Counted from the stretch's first letter, positions 49,487-58,852 are shown. The stretch is 64,000 nucleotides of DNA from Bradyrhizobium sp. 190 (GCF_023073415.1 NZ_JADPJL010000035.1:1-64000); one strand, 5' to 3'. Made by a program: numbers and translations. The notes: generated by a model not told the origin, from the sequence alone.

Positions 49487-50797
49487 ATGAAGACGCCGGC
49501 ACAACAGATATTGCACCGCACCGCGGGGTCGCGCGCCGCACGACTTTTTACTGCGGCCTTGTCATTGGCGATTTGGACCACCACAGCCGTGGCCAACCAG
49601 ACGGCGAACATCCCCGCCCCCTCTCCGCACAAGCTCGAGCGTATCACCGAATTTTTCAACAATGAGGTCGCGACCGGAAAATTGCCGGGCGCCGTCATAC
49701 TAATCCAGCAACACGGCAAGCCGGTTTATCTGAAATGCTTCGGCGTCCAGGATGTCGAGACCAAAACTCCGATGACGCCTGACACGATCTTTGCACTTCA
49801 TTCGATGACAAAGCCGATCACCAGTGTCGCGGCGATGATGTTGATCGACGCAGGCAAACTCTCGCTCACCGACCCCGCCTCCAAGTTCATTCCGGCGTTT
49901 GCCGACGTCAAGGTGGGAGTGGAGTCCGTTGCGGCCGACGGGACGCCCTTTCTGCGGCTCGTTCCGCCGGACCGGCCGGTGACCATTATGGACCTGCTGC
50001 GTCATACGTCAGGCGTCACGTACGAATATATCGGTGGCAAGCTGATCATGAAGGCTTATTGGGAATCAGACCTTTTCGATGGGCGTTACAACAACAAGGT
50101 ATTTGCCGATCGCATCGCCAGATTGCCATTGGCGCGGCAACCCGGCACGCTTTGGCGTTACGGACATTCAACCGACGTCCTCGGGCGCATCATCGAGATC
50201 GTATCCGGACAGACGCTCTATCAATTTGAAAAACAGCACATCTTCGATCCTCTCGGCATGACCAGCACAAAATTCGTGCTGGAAAGTGCCGATGAACGCG
50301 CGCGGATGGCGGAGCCGCTGCCAAGCGATACCATCCTGAAAGATGCAGAGGCTGAACGGCGCGCCCATCCGGAATGGGAATCCGGTGGCGGCGGATTGGT
50401 GTCGACCCTGAATGACTATGCGCGCTTTGCCCAGATGATCCTGGGCGGCGGGCAACTCGACGGCAAACGCTACCTTAGCCCGGCCGCATTCAAGTCGATG
50501 GCGTCAGACCATATCGGGCCTGGTTCCAGCGTTGCGCGGGATTATTACTACTTTCCCGGCGATGGCTTTGGCTACGGCTACGGCTTTGCGGTGCGTACCG
50601 ATCCGGGAAATGCCAAGCCACCTGCGCCAGGCTCAATCGGCGAACTCAAATGGGATAGCGGCAGTGGCACCTACTTCGGCGTCGACCCAAAGCTGGACAT
50701 GATTTACATCCTGCTTGAGCAGACCCAGAACGAACGTAGTCGCATCACACCCGCCTTCAGGAAGCTGGTTTACGACGCATTTACCAAGGACAACTGA
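49487..50797 (+). CDS. Serine beta-lactamase-fold hydrolase (class C/esterase-like), exported
   Basis: 436 residues. Signal peptide (about 12-36). Catalytic S-x-x-K is SMTK in IFALHSMTKPITS; the Tyr motif is YGHS in WRYGHSTDVLG, in place of Y-x-N, which is common in esterase/EstB-like members. SGGGGLVSTLNDYARFAQMI is characteristic of the family. The C-terminal LKWDSGSGTYFGVDP supplies the third element (KTG-like). Probably a periplasmic esterase or D-aminopeptidase-like enzyme; antibiotic activity cannot be inferred. GTG 49472 is an alternative start. Confidence 0.85.
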   Translation: MKTPAQQILHRTAGSRAARLFTAALSLAIWTTTAVANQTANIPAPSPHKLERITEFFNNEVATGKLPGAVILIQQHGKPVYLKCFGVQDVETKTPMTPDTIFALHSMTKPITSVAAMMLIDAGKLSLTDPASKFIPAFADVKVGVESVAADGTPFLRLVPPDRPVTIMDLLRHTSGVTYEYIGGKLIMKAYWESDLFDGRYNNKVFADRIARLPLARQPGTLWRYGHSTDVLGRIIEIVSGQTLYQFEKQHIFDPLGMTSTKFVLESADERARMAEPLPSDTILKDAEAERRAHPEWESGGGGLVSTLNDYARFAQMILGGGQLDGKRYLSPAAFKSMASDHIGPGSSVARDYYYFPGDGFGYGYGFAVRTDPGNAKPPAPGSIGELKWDSGSGTYFGVDPKLDMIYILLEQTQNERSRITPAFRKLVYDAFTKDN

Positions 50798-50808
50798 TGA
50801 TCGCTGCG

Positions 50809-51585
50809 CTACGTCAAGCCTTCGTCGGGAATATTCAACACGTTGCCGCAGGCCTTGCAGTGCACCGCATCGCTATCGTGACGCTGCAGTCCACAGGTCG
50901 GGCAGGCAAACCGTACCTTGTGTGGAGTCAACAACGCACGGGCCAGATTGAAGAACAGCGTGACGCCGAAAATCATGATGACGACGGTAATCATGCGGCC
51001 GGTCGTTCCCGACAGCGTGATATCGCCGAAGCCCGTTGTCGTCAGCGCGGTCACGGTGAAGTACAGCGCATCCGCATAGTTCGCAATCTGCGGATTGCGA
51101 AATTTTTGCGTTTCGTAAACGATAGCCGTCATCACGAAGATGAATACCGCAAGGTTGGTCACGGCAAAGATCACTTCCTCGTTGCGCCGGAAGAAACTGC
51201 TGTCTTCGCGCAGCCGGGCCAGCATCTGATAGTCGCGCAGCAGCCGCAATGTCCGCAAGACACGTAGAAAGCCGCCGGCTTCTCCCGCGAGCGGCGCCAA
51301 GAATGAAATGATCGCGACCACGTCGGTCCAGGTCGAGAAGCGCGTGAATTCGAGCAGGCGGTGCCGGCTGACGAGAAGCCGTGCAGAAAAGTCCGCCAGG
51401 ATCACGACGCCGAACAGCACATCGAGCGCTTCAGTGACATCGTTGGAAGGGAGAAACGACGTCGCGATGATGAACAGAACGGTGACGATATCGAATGCCA
51501 GCAGCCCATAGCGAAAGCTGACGCCTTCTGGCGTTGTGCCTTCGTAGAGGCGTCGAACGGTCTTCCGGAATGTGGCAACCGACAT
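50809..51585 (-). CDS. Voltage-gated K+ channel with C-terminal zinc ribbon
   Basis: 258 residues counted from ATG 51585. S1-S6 arrangement, with charged S4 RVLRTLRLLR (108-117) and a selectivity filter TTGFGD (183-188). This TTGFGD differs from the common TVGYGD and is seen in some bacterial channels. After S6 (about 197-218) the cytoplasmic tail has C228-x2-C231 and C243-x2-C246, a zinc ribbon (ACPTCGLQ ... HCKACGN), a rare addition to such channels. An upstream ATG at 51615 would add 10 residues. Converges on the hydrolase at 11 bp. Confidence 0.88.
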   Translation of the reverse strand: MSVATFRKTVRRLYEGTTPEGVSFRYGLLAFDIVTVLFIIATSFLPSNDVTEALDVLFGVVILADFSARLLVSRHRLLEFTRFSTWTDVVAIISFLAPLAGEAGGFLRVLRTLRLLRDYQMLARLREDSSFFRRNEEVIFAVTNLAVFIFVMTAIVYETQKFRNPQIANYADALYFTVTALTTTGFGDITLSGTTGRMITVVIMIFGVTLFFNLARALLTPHKVRFACPTCGLQRHDSDAVHCKACGNVLNIPDEGLT

Positions 51586-51674
51586 GGCGCTATCTTCGCC
51601 GCTCGCGCGCGTCATTGCAAATAATGGTTGGCGACGATGAGAACTTCAATTTCAGAAAGCTGCCTCAGGCAGGG

Positions 51675-52667
51675 TCACCTCTTGTTTGCCGCCTCGCGCT
51701 CGATAAAAGCGACCTCTGTGCCCTTCTTCAGGAGCCTTGCCAGCCTGTCGGCATCCCAATTGGTGAGGCGCACGCAGCCATTCGACTCTGACTTGCTGAC
51801 TTTCGATGGGCTGGGAGTCCCGTGAATGCCATATCCTTCCGCTGAAAGTCCGATCCATTGGGACCCGACGGGATTGTTGGGGCCGGGCTTGATCTTGAAA
51901 GCTCGTTTGGATTTGACCCCCTTGAACTTGTAATCCGGGTTGTAGCGATAATACGGATTTGCATCGATCGAGGTCACCTTGAGGACACCGATGGGGCTCG
52001 GCTTCTCCTCGCTTCCCACGGTCGCGGGAAAGAACGCGATCAGTTCGGAATTCGCGAAGGCCTTGACGGTTTGAGACATCTTGTCGACTTCGACACGCGT
52101 CACGGCTGACTTGCTCTCCTTGACCGTGACGTTCATCACCGCGATCGTTTGACCGGCCTCGTCGAATTTCTTGCCGGGGTTGAGAGCCGCGAGCAAAGCC
52201 TCGCTCATGTGAAACCTTTCGGCGATGGCCTCGCGCGGGCTGGTGTAGTCGAGCGAGTTCAAGCCCTTCAGGTCTTCCATCTTTGCAGGCAGCTTCTTCA
52301 GGAACGGCCCTTTGACGTCCTTTTCCGTGATCTTGTAGTCGACGACGATCGGATCCGATCCGGTGGCCAGCAAGGCGCCCCAGACTTCGGACGTCAGGGG
52401 CTGCTTGCTCACGGCCAAGCCTTTGGATTCGGCAAATGCCTTCAGGGCTTTTTCGGCGTTCTCGCCCAGCTTGCCGTCGATCTCACCGGGCGAGAAACTG
52501 GCGCGGTCGAGCAGCACCTGCGCCTTGACGATTGCGGGATTGATCTTGTCGTCGGCCGGCAGCTTGCCCTTGAATTCAGCGTTGTTGATTGCCGCCGCAT
52601 CGAGGCCTGCAAAGGCTGGAGGGGCGAGACAGACGAACAGGACCAGTCCGGCAAACCAGCGGAGCAT
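51675..52667 (-). CDS. L,D-transpeptidase with peptidoglycan-binding domain
   Basis: 330 residues. Signal peptide 1-20 (FAGLVLFVCLAPPAFA). Residues about 45-100 form a peptidoglycan-binding helical domain (AQVLLDRASFSPGEIDGKLG). The YkuD domain has catalytic GIHGT (His282) and SNGCVRLTNWD (Cys298), complete. A different architecture from the YkuD protein at 13810. Periplasmic murein cross-linking or Braun-type attachment. Flanked by a family H repeat on the 5' side. Confidence 0.92.
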   Translation of the reverse strand: MLRWFAGLVLFVCLAPPAFAGLDAAAINNAEFKGKLPADDKINPAIVKAQVLLDRASFSPGEIDGKLGENAEKALKAFAESKGLAVSKQPLTSEVWGALLATGSDPIVVDYKITEKDVKGPFLKKLPAKMEDLKGLNSLDYTSPREAIAERFHMSEALLAALNPGKKFDEAGQTIAVMNVTVKESKSAVTRVEVDKMSQTVKAFANSELIAFFPATVGSEEKPSPIGVLKVTSIDANPYYRYNPDYKFKGVKSKRAFKIKPGPNNPVGSQWIGLSAEGYGIHGTPSPSKVSKSESNGCVRLTNWDADRLARLLKKGTEVAFIEREAANKR

Positions 52668-52733
52668 CGGGAAATCTCCAAAACATCATACAATAAGGAT
52701 TTGGACGGGTTGGAGTTCCGTGACGCCGTCGGT

Positions 52734-52814
52734 GTAGCCCGGGTGGAGCGAAGCGCAACCCGGGAGGCCGTCCAGAGAAAGATCCCGGGTTTCGCTTCGC
52801 TCCACCCGGGCTAC
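52734..52814. repeat. Imperfect inverted repeat, family H copy 1
   Basis: GTAGCCCGGGTGGAGCGAAG and its mirror CTTCGCTCCACCCGGGCTAC, with AACCCGGG / CCCGGGTT inside. A second copy is 650 bp away at 53471. Confidence 0.88.
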
Positions 52815-52824
52815 ATTGAGACGC

Positions 52825-53448
52825 TCAATCCGGCCGGATCATCTCGAACATGTTTTCCGGCTTGATCTCGAAATAGTCGCCGCGGCGGCCGGCACGGACG
52901 ATCGGGTGGGCCAGCCCGGTCTGGTAGACGCCGTCCTTGATGAAGGTCTTGTCGATGTGCACGGCGACGACTTCGCCCAGCGTCAGCCAGGCCTGCGCCT
53001 TTTCGCCGTCCTTGCCCTGCAACTGGATGATCTGCGTCAGCTTGCACTCGAAGGCAACAGGGCTTTCCGCCACGCGGGGCACGTTGACGAGCTTGCAGGG
53101 CGCGGCCGTGAGGCCTGCGATCTTGAACTCATCGACATCACGGGCAACGTGGGCCGCCGTCGCGTTCATCTGCTTGGCCAGATCCATGGTGGCGAGATTC
53201 CAGACGAACTCTCCAGTATCCTGGATATTACCAGCGCTGTCCTTCCAGTTCGTCGAGGAGAAGCCGATGATCGGCGGCACGTAGCAAAAGGCGTTGAAGA
53301 AGCTGTAGGGCGCCAGATTGATGTTGCCGCTGCCATCGCGCGAGGAAATCCACCCGATCGGGCGCGGGGCGATGATGGCGTTGAAGGGGTCGTGCTTGAG
53401 GCCGTGGCCGTTCTTCGGCTCGTAGAAATGCAGGTCTTTGGTGGTCAC
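52825..53448 (-). CDS. Flavin reductase-like (FMN-binding) protein
   Basis: 207 residues, split-barrel fold: FNAIIAPRPIGWISSRDGSG, INLAPYSFFNAFCYVPPIIG and GEFVWNLATMDLAKQMNAT. This is the family that includes DIM6/NTAB flavin reductases; it lacks an obvious NADH motif, as usual. Flanked on both sides by family H repeats. Role (oxygenase partner or FMN reduction) not predictable. Confidence 0.85.
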   Translation of the reverse strand: MTTKDLHFYEPKNGHGLKHDPFNAIIAPRPIGWISSRDGSGNINLAPYSFFNAFCYVPPIIGFSSTNWKDSAGNIQDTGEFVWNLATMDLAKQMNATAAHVARDVDEFKIAGLTAAPCKLVNVPRVAESPVAFECKLTQIIQLQGKDGEKAQAWLTLGEVVAVHIDKTFIKDGVYQTGLAHPIVRAGRRGDYFEIKPENMFEMIRPD

Positions 53449-53470
53449 GCTGGCTTTATCCTTGTTCTTC

Positions 53471-53557
53471 GTAGCCCGGATGGAGCGAAGCGCAGTCCGG
53501 GGGCTCTCGCAAGCGGCCGGAGCCGTCCCGGATTACGCTTCGCTCCATCCGGGCTAC
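53471..53557. repeat. Imperfect inverted repeat, family H copy 2
   Basis: GTAGCCCGGATGGAGCGAAG with CTTCGCTCCATCCGGGCTAC; compared with copy 1 both arms carry the compensating G-to-A / C-to-T change, so pairing is preserved. Confidence 0.88.
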
Positions 53558-53592
53558 GCAGTCAGGGAAAGCCGGTCAACTAACCAATGCGT

Positions 53593-54201
53593 TCAATTCG
53601 CCTTGCCACGCGGCGACAGCCCCGCAATGACGAAATCGATCATTTCATCGATCGTCGGGCCGGGCTTGGTGGCGCATTGCGCGATCATCTGCGGGTGGAA
53701 AAACCGCATCATCGCGGTGCAGGCGCAGAGCGAGGCCAGTTGCAGGTCGGGAGCTTCGAATTCGCCGGAGGCGGCCCCTTGAGCGATCACCTGGCCGAGC
53801 GCCGCGGCGATACACTCCATATGGGCGACGCAGACGTCCCAGTCCTCCTGCATCGCTATCTCGACCATCTCATGCAGTTTGGAGTCACCGACATAGCGTT
53901 CGGTGTTCATGCGGTGGATGGTCTTGATCATCTCGCGGAGGCGAACCGGCGCCGGCCCGGCCGCCTGGGCGATCCGCAGCGCCTCGACCTCGACCTCGCC
54001 CATCAGAGTCCGCGCCACGCCCTCGTGAATCGACTTCTTCGAATCGAAGAAGCGATAGACGTTGGCGGGACTCATCCGCAGTTCCTTGGCGATGTCGGCG
54101 ACCGTGGTCTTCTGGTAGCCGATCTGCCGGAACAGACGCTCCGCCACCACGAGAATCCTTTCCCGGGTGTCAGTTTCGATGTGTTCCGAAATCAGCGTCA
54201 T
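53593..54201 (-). CDS. TetR-family regulator of the RND operon
   Basis: 202 residues from ATG 54201 (GAGAGCTGAC upstream). N-terminal HTH: ERILVVAERLFRQIGYQKTT-VADIAKELRMSPANVYRFFDSK. Ligand-binding domain with several Met and Trp residues (MEIAMQEDWDVCVAHMEC-like pattern). Located 19 bp after the pump gene on the same strand, so it is the third gene of the operon and probably represses it through the palindrome at 58659. It is unusual that the repressor comes last. Confidence 0.85.
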   Translation of the reverse strand: MTLISEHIETDTRERILVVAERLFRQIGYQKTTVADIAKELRMSPANVYRFFDSKKSIHEGVARTLMGEVEVEALRIAQAAGPAPVRLREMIKTIHRMNTERYVGDSKLHEMVEIAMQEDWDVCVAHMECIAAALGQVIAQGAASGEFEAPDLQLASLCACTAMMRFFHPQMIAQCATKPGPTIDEMIDFVIAGLSPRGKAN

Positions 54202-54220
54202 GTCAGCTCTCAATGTTCAA

Positions 54221-57200
54221 TTATTCTGCCGCGTCGGCAAGCGGAATTGCGTGCGGTCCCTTGGGATGATGCTGCGCCGCAAGATCAGGTTGCTCGGCCT
54301 GACCGCTTTCGTCCAGGCTCTTCCTGAACCACAGGGCGTAAAGACCCGGCAGGTACAGCAAGGTCAGGAAGGTTGCAACGAACAAGCCGCCCATGATGGT
54401 GATCGCCATCGGGCCCCAGAAAGCGGAACGCGACAGCGGGATCATGGCCAGGATCGCCGCCAGCGCGGTCAGCACAACCGGGCGGGCACGACGGACGGTG
54501 GCCTCGACAATGGCTTCCTTGCGCGTCAGGCCCTGGGAAACGTCGGCCTCGATCTGATCGACCAGGATCACGGCGTTGCGCATGATCATGCCGGCCAGCG
54601 CGATCAGGCCGAGCAGCGCCACGAAGCCGAACGGCTGGTTCGCAATGTTGAGGCCGAGCGAGGCGCCGACGATGCCGAGCGGCGCCGTCAGGAACACCAG
54701 GATCAGGCGTGAGAAGCTCTGCAGCTGGATCATCAAGAGCGTCAGCATCACCAGCATCATCAGCGGAAACAGCACCGCGATCGAGGCGTTGCCCTTGGCG
54801 GATTCCTCGAATGCGCCGCCCGGCTCGATCCGATAGGCCGGCTCGAGATGATCGCGGATTTCCTTCAGCTTCGGCCAGATCTGGTTGGTGACGTCGGGCG
54901 CCTGCACACCGTCGACGACGTCGGTCCGCACCGTGATCGCCATATCGCGGTTGCGCCGCCACATGATCGGTTCCTCGTGGGCATACTCGATCCTGGCGAT
55001 CTGCTGCAGCGGCACGGCGACGCCATTGCGCGAGGTCACGGTGAGGTCGCCAACGCGGCCGAGATCGAGGCGTTCGGACGGCACCGCGCGGGCGACCACG
55101 CCGACCTTCTCGATACCGTCGCGGATGGTCGTGACCGGCGCGCCCGAGATCAGCATGGCGAGCGCCTGCGAGACGTCCTGCGGGGTGAGGCCGAGCGCGC
55201 GGGCGCGGTCCTGATCGACCACGAGTTTCAGGTAAGGCGACTGCTCGTTCCAGTCGAGCTGAGGCTCCTGCACGTTGGGGTTCTGCCGCATGACGTCGCG
55301 CACCTTGTAGGCGATGTCGCGCACCGTGTTGGGGTCGGGGCCGATCACGCGGAACTGGACCGGGAAGCCGACCGGCGGACCGAAATTGAAGCGATCGATG
55401 CGGACGCGCGCCTCGGACAGGTCGCCTTCGGAGACCGCCTTCTCCAGCCGCGCCTTGATCCGCTCGCGCGCCTCGACGTCCTTGGAGACGATCACGATCT
55501 CGGCAAAGGCTTCGTTCGGCAGTTGCGGATTGAGGCCCAACCAAAAGCGCGGCGAACCCTGGCCGACATAGGAAGTGTAGGTCGCGATATCCTTGTCGTC
55601 CTTCAACAGCGCCTCGGCCTTCTTCACGGACTTCTCCGTGACGTTGAAGGCGGTACCTTCCGGCAGGCGCAACTGCAGGAACAATTCGGGCCGCTCCGAC
55701 AGCGGGAAGAACTGCTGCTGCACGTTACCGAAGCCTACGATCGAGAGCACGAACACGCCGACGGTCGCCAGCACCACCTTGATCCGGTGGTCGACGCACC
55801 ACTGCACCATGCTGCGAAGGATACGATAGATCCGCGTCTCATAGACCGCATGTGGATCGTGGTTGTGGTGGACCGTGATGTTGGGCAGCAGCTTGACGCC
55901 GATATAGGGCGTGAAGATCACCGCGACGAACCAGGAGGCGACCAGCGCGATCGCCACGATCCAGAAGATGCCGCCGGCATATTCGCCGACCGCCGAATTG
56001 GCAAAGCCGATGGGGAGGAAGCCAGCGGCCGTGACCAGCGTTCCCGTGAGCATCGGAAACGCAGTTGATTCCCAGGCAAAGGACGCCGCGCGGACGCGGT
56101 CCCAGCCCTGTTCCATCTTCACCACCATCATCTCGACCGCGATGATCGCGTCGTCGACCAGGAGGCCGAGCGCGATGATCAGCGCGCCGAGCGTGATGCG
56201 ATGCAGATCGATCGACATCGCGCTCATGACGATGAAGACGATCGCCAGCACCAGCGGAACGGACATCGCCACCACGATGCCGGTGCGCCAGCCAAGCGCC
56301 ACGAAGGAGACGAACAGCACAATCGCCAAAGCCTCGATGAAGGAATGCACGAACTCGCCGACGGCGCGCTCGACCACCTTCGGCTGATCGGCGATCTGCT
56401 CGACATTGATACCCTGCGGCACGGCCTTCATGAAATCGGCGGTCGCCTTCTCGACCTCCTTGCCGAGTTCGAGGATGTTGGCGCCCTTGGCGGTGACCAC
56501 GCCGATACCGAGCGCGGGCTTGCCTTCCTGACGGGCGACGAAAGTCGGGGGATCAACAAAACCGTGCGTGACGGTGGCGATGTCGCCGAGCCGGAACACG
56601 CGACCGTTGCTCTCGACCGGACTCTCCGCAACCGCCTTGACGCCATCGAGCGCGCCGGTGACGCGCAGCGGCACGCGCTGCGAGGAGGTTTCGACGGTGC
56701 CGGCCGGGGTGACGTTGTTCTGCTTGGCGAGCGAATCGAACAGCGCCTGCGGCGTGATGCCGAGCGTCGCCAGCTTGGCATGGGAGAACTCGACGAAGAT
56801 GCGCTCGTCCTGCGCGCCGTAGAGATTGACCTTGGTGACGCCTTGCACCTTCAACAGCCGCTGCCGCATGCCTTCGGCAGCCTTCTTCAACTGCGCATAG
56901 TCGGCGCCGTCGCCGGTCATCATGTAGAGAATGGAATCGACGTCGGAGAATTCGTCGTTGACGGTCGGACCGAGCAAACCTGCGGGCAACTGGCCCTGCA
57001 CGTCCACCAGCTTCTTGCGCAGCAGATAAAACAGGTAGGGCACGTCCTTGGGCGGGGTCGAATCCTTGAACGTGACCTGCATCGCCGTGAACGACGACTT
57101 GGAATAGGTCTGCACCTTCTCGAAGTACGGCAGCTCCTGCAGCTTCTTCTCGATCGGATCGGCGACCTGGGTCTGCATTTCCTGGGCGGTCGCGCCCGGC

Positions 57201-57361
57201 CAGATCGCCGAGACGTTCACCACCTTCACCGTAAAGAACGGATCCTCGGCGCGGCCGAGCGACTGGTAGGAGAAGAAACCGGCGGCGCCGAGCGCGATCA
57301 TCAGGAACAGGATCAGGGTCGGATGGCTCACCGCCCAGCCCGAGAGATTGAAGCGCTTCAT
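54221..57361 (-). CDS. RND-family efflux pump (inner-membrane subunit)
   Basis: 1046 residues from ATG 57361 (GGAGAGTGAC). Twelve-span AcrB-like architecture: ISAIWPGATAQEMQTQVADP-like N-terminal porter region, GLLVDDAIIAVEMMVVKMEQ in TM4 with the proton-relay Asp pair, and the second half with MIMRNAVILVDQIEADVSQG. Its N-terminus has SYQSLGRAEDPFFTVKVVNV, the subgroup lacking strong similarity to AcrB drug pumps. With the lipoprotein adaptor it should form a tripartite pump; no outer-membrane channel gene is in the window. Substrate unknown. Confidence 0.92.
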   Translation of the reverse strand: MKRFNLSGWAVSHPTLILFLMIALGAAGFFSYQSLGRAEDPFFTVKVVNVSAIWPGATAQEMQTQVADPIEKKLQELPYFEKVQTYSKSSFTAMQVTFKDSTPPKDVPYLFYLLRKKLVDVQGQLPAGLLGPTVNDEFSDVDSILYMMTGDGADYAQLKKAAEGMRQRLLKVQGVTKVNLYGAQDERIFVEFSHAKLATLGITPQALFDSLAKQNNVTPAGTVETSSQRVPLRVTGALDGVKAVAESPVESNGRVFRLGDIATVTHGFVDPPTFVARQEGKPALGIGVVTAKGANILELGKEVEKATADFMKAVPQGINVEQIADQPKVVERAVGEFVHSFIEALAIVLFVSFVALGWRTGIVVAMSVPLVLAIVFIVMSAMSIDLHRITLGALIIALGLLVDDAIIAVEMMVVKMEQGWDRVRAASFAWESTAFPMLTGTLVTAAGFLPIGFANSAVGEYAGGIFWIVAIALVASWFVAVIFTPYIGVKLLPNITVHHNHDPHAVYETRIYRILRSMVQWCVDHRIKVVLATVGVFVLSIVGFGNVQQQFFPLSERPELFLQLRLPEGTAFNVTEKSVKKAEALLKDDKDIATYTSYVGQGSPRFWLGLNPQLPNEAFAEIVIVSKDVEARERIKARLEKAVSEGDLSEARVRIDRFNFGPPVGFPVQFRVIGPDPNTVRDIAYKVRDVMRQNPNVQEPQLDWNEQSPYLKLVVDQDRARALGLTPQDVSQALAMLISGAPVTTIRDGIEKVGVVARAVPSERLDLGRVGDLTVTSRNGVAVPLQQIARIEYAHEEPIMWRRNRDMAITVRTDVVDGVQAPDVTNQIWPKLKEIRDHLEPAYRIEPGGAFEESAKGNASIAVLFPLMMLVMLTLLMIQLQSFSRLILVFLTAPLGIVGASLGLNIANQPFGFVALLGLIALAGMIMRNAVILVDQIEADVSQGLTRKEAIVEATVRRARPVVLTALAAILAMIPLSRSAFWGPMAITIMGGLFVATFLTLLYLPGLYALWFRKSLDESGQAEQPDLAAQHHPKGPHAIPLADAAE

Positions 57362-57392
57362 GTCACTCTCCAACATCCAAAATTGTTTGCAG

Positions 57393-57502
57393 CGTCATTG
57401 CGAGCGAAGCGAAGCAATCCATGCGACCACGGAAGAAAGATGGATTGCTTCGTCGCTTACGCTCCCTTGCGCAAACGCTTCGCGTTTGTCGTAGGCAATG
57501 AC
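57393..57502. repeat. Imperfect inverted repeat, family E copy 2
   Basis: GTCATTGCGAGCGAAGCGAA ... TTGTCGTAGGCAATGAC, with an extra GCAAACGCTTCGCGTTTG insertion-like hairpin relative to copy 1 at 24349. Lies inside the RND operon between pump and adaptor. Confidence 0.85.
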
Positions 57503-57506
57503 GAAA

Positions 57507-58613
57507 CTAGAACGACAGCGACGAGACCACCCGGACCTTCTGGGCCGGATCGAGCTTCTGCACGCCGAGTGCGACCACCTTGGCGCCCTCGTTGACGCCG
57601 CCGGAGATCACGACGGAATTGCTGTCATAGGCTTTCACGATGACCGGCTTCAGCATCACCGCGCCGGAATCGTCGACGATGTAGAGCGAGGGATTGCTGC
57701 CCTGGCTGAACAGCGCCGACAGCGGCAGCTTTGCCACCCGCTCGGTGGCGGCGTCGGCCAGCGTCAGCGTCGCGGTCATGCCGAGCGAGACCTTGTCGTC
57801 GGCTTCCGGCAACGAGAATTTTGCAAGATAGGTCCGGGTCGCCGGATCGGCCGACGGCGCGATCTCGCGCAGCTTCGCGGCATATTTCTTTTCCGAATCC
57901 GACCACAGCGTCACGGTGGCTGTGCCTGATTTGGCGCGGCCGACCAACGTCTCGGGAATCGCGACCACGGCTTCCTTCTCGGCGAAGCGCGCGACGCGGA
58001 TCGCGGTCTGGCCGGAGGCCACGACCTGGCCGGAATCGATCAGGGTCGCGGTGACGACGCCGCGGCTGTCGGCCAGCAGCGTTGCATAAGAGAGAGAATT
58101 CTTGGTGAGTTCGACCTGCCGCTCGGCGCGATTAAGGCGGGCGCGCGCTTCATCGGCGGCGGCGCGGCTCTGATCCATCTGGGCGTCGGTGGTCCAGCCC
58201 TTGGCGCGCAGATCCTTGGCGCGCTGCTCGGCGGCGCCGGCCTGCGCCAGCACGCCGGTGGCGGCGCGGAATTCGGCCTCCGCCTGCTCGGCCTGCAGCT
58301 TCAGATCGACCTCATCGAGAGTGGCGAGCGGCTGGCCGATATCGACGGTCTGGCCAACCTCGACCAGGCGCCTCGCGACCTTGCCGGGAACTCGGAAGCC
58401 CATGTCCGTCTCGATTCGGGGCCGGATGGTGCCGACAAAGCTGCGCTCCGGCGTCTCGGCCGCGTAATGGACGGTAGCGACCAGCACCGGGCGTCCAGGA
58501 GCGGCCGTTTCAGCGGCCTTTTCATTGCACCCAGTCAGCGCAAACACTGCAAAAGCCAACGAGGCTCCTGTCAAGAGCCTGTAATAGCTAGAGAAAATGG
58601 ACCGGGCAAACAT
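57507..58613 (-). CDS. RND periplasmic adaptor lipoprotein
   Basis: 368 residues. Lipobox LTGCN (Cys about 29). Membrane-fusion-protein layout: lipoyl half-motifs GFRVPGKVARRLVEVGQTVD and VDIGQPLATLDEVDLKL, a helical hairpin (about 108-165), then beta-barrel SLGMTATLTLADAATE and a C-terminal VVALGVQKLDPAQKVRVV. First gene of the operon; transcription starts at 58644-58672. Confidence 0.92.
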   Translation of the reverse strand: MFARSIFSSYYRLLTGASLAFAVFALTGCNEKAAETAAPGRPVLVATVHYAAETPERSFVGTIRPRIETDMGFRVPGKVARRLVEVGQTVDIGQPLATLDEVDLKLQAEQAEAEFRAATGVLAQAGAAEQRAKDLRAKGWTTDAQMDQSRAAADEARARLNRAERQVELTKNSLSYATLLADSRGVVTATLIDSGQVVASGQTAIRVARFAEKEAVVAIPETLVGRAKSGTATVTLWSDSEKKYAAKLREIAPSADPATRTYLAKFSLPEADDKVSLGMTATLTLADAATERVAKLPLSALFSQGSNPSLYIVDDSGAVMLKPVIVKAYDSNSVVISGGVNEGAKVVALGVQKLDPAQKVRVVSSLSF

Positions 58614-58643
58614 CGGGACTCTCCATCGCAGGACCTGATGAAG

Positions 58644-58682
58644 AGTATCGAATGCTCACTGATGAATGTCAACATTCGTCAG
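58644..58682 (-). promoter_or_regulatory. Consensus promoter overlapped by palindromic operator
   Basis: On the minus strand TTGACA (58672-58667), a 17-bp spacer and GATACT (58649-58644) form a near-perfect sigma70 promoter about 30 bp from the adaptor start. A palindrome (CTGATGAATGT / ACATTCGTCAG, one mismatch, 58659-58682) covers the -35 and is the likely operator of the TetR protein encoded at the operon end. Confidence 0.75.
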
Positions 58683-58852
58683 TAGTCATCATTTCGTGAT
58701 GGGAAATGGGGTTAAGAGGTAATTGCTTTTCTTAGAACCTGGCGGCAGGACGGCTAAGCCGTGCCCGCCCCCAGTAAAAGTAGCTTGGATGGAGTGCGGC
58801 GAAATCCGGACTATGCGGCTACTTCGCTTAATCGGCCGAAACCCGCCATTGT

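Noticed and set aside
49487..50797. Calling the hydrolase an AmpC beta-lactamase
   Set aside because: The tyrosine motif is YGHS rather than Y-x-N, and no ampR-like gene is adjacent, so a resistance claim is not supported.
54848..57595. Long plus-strand frames opposite the RND pump
   Set aside because: Antisense shadows rich in Arg/His/Asp without domains.
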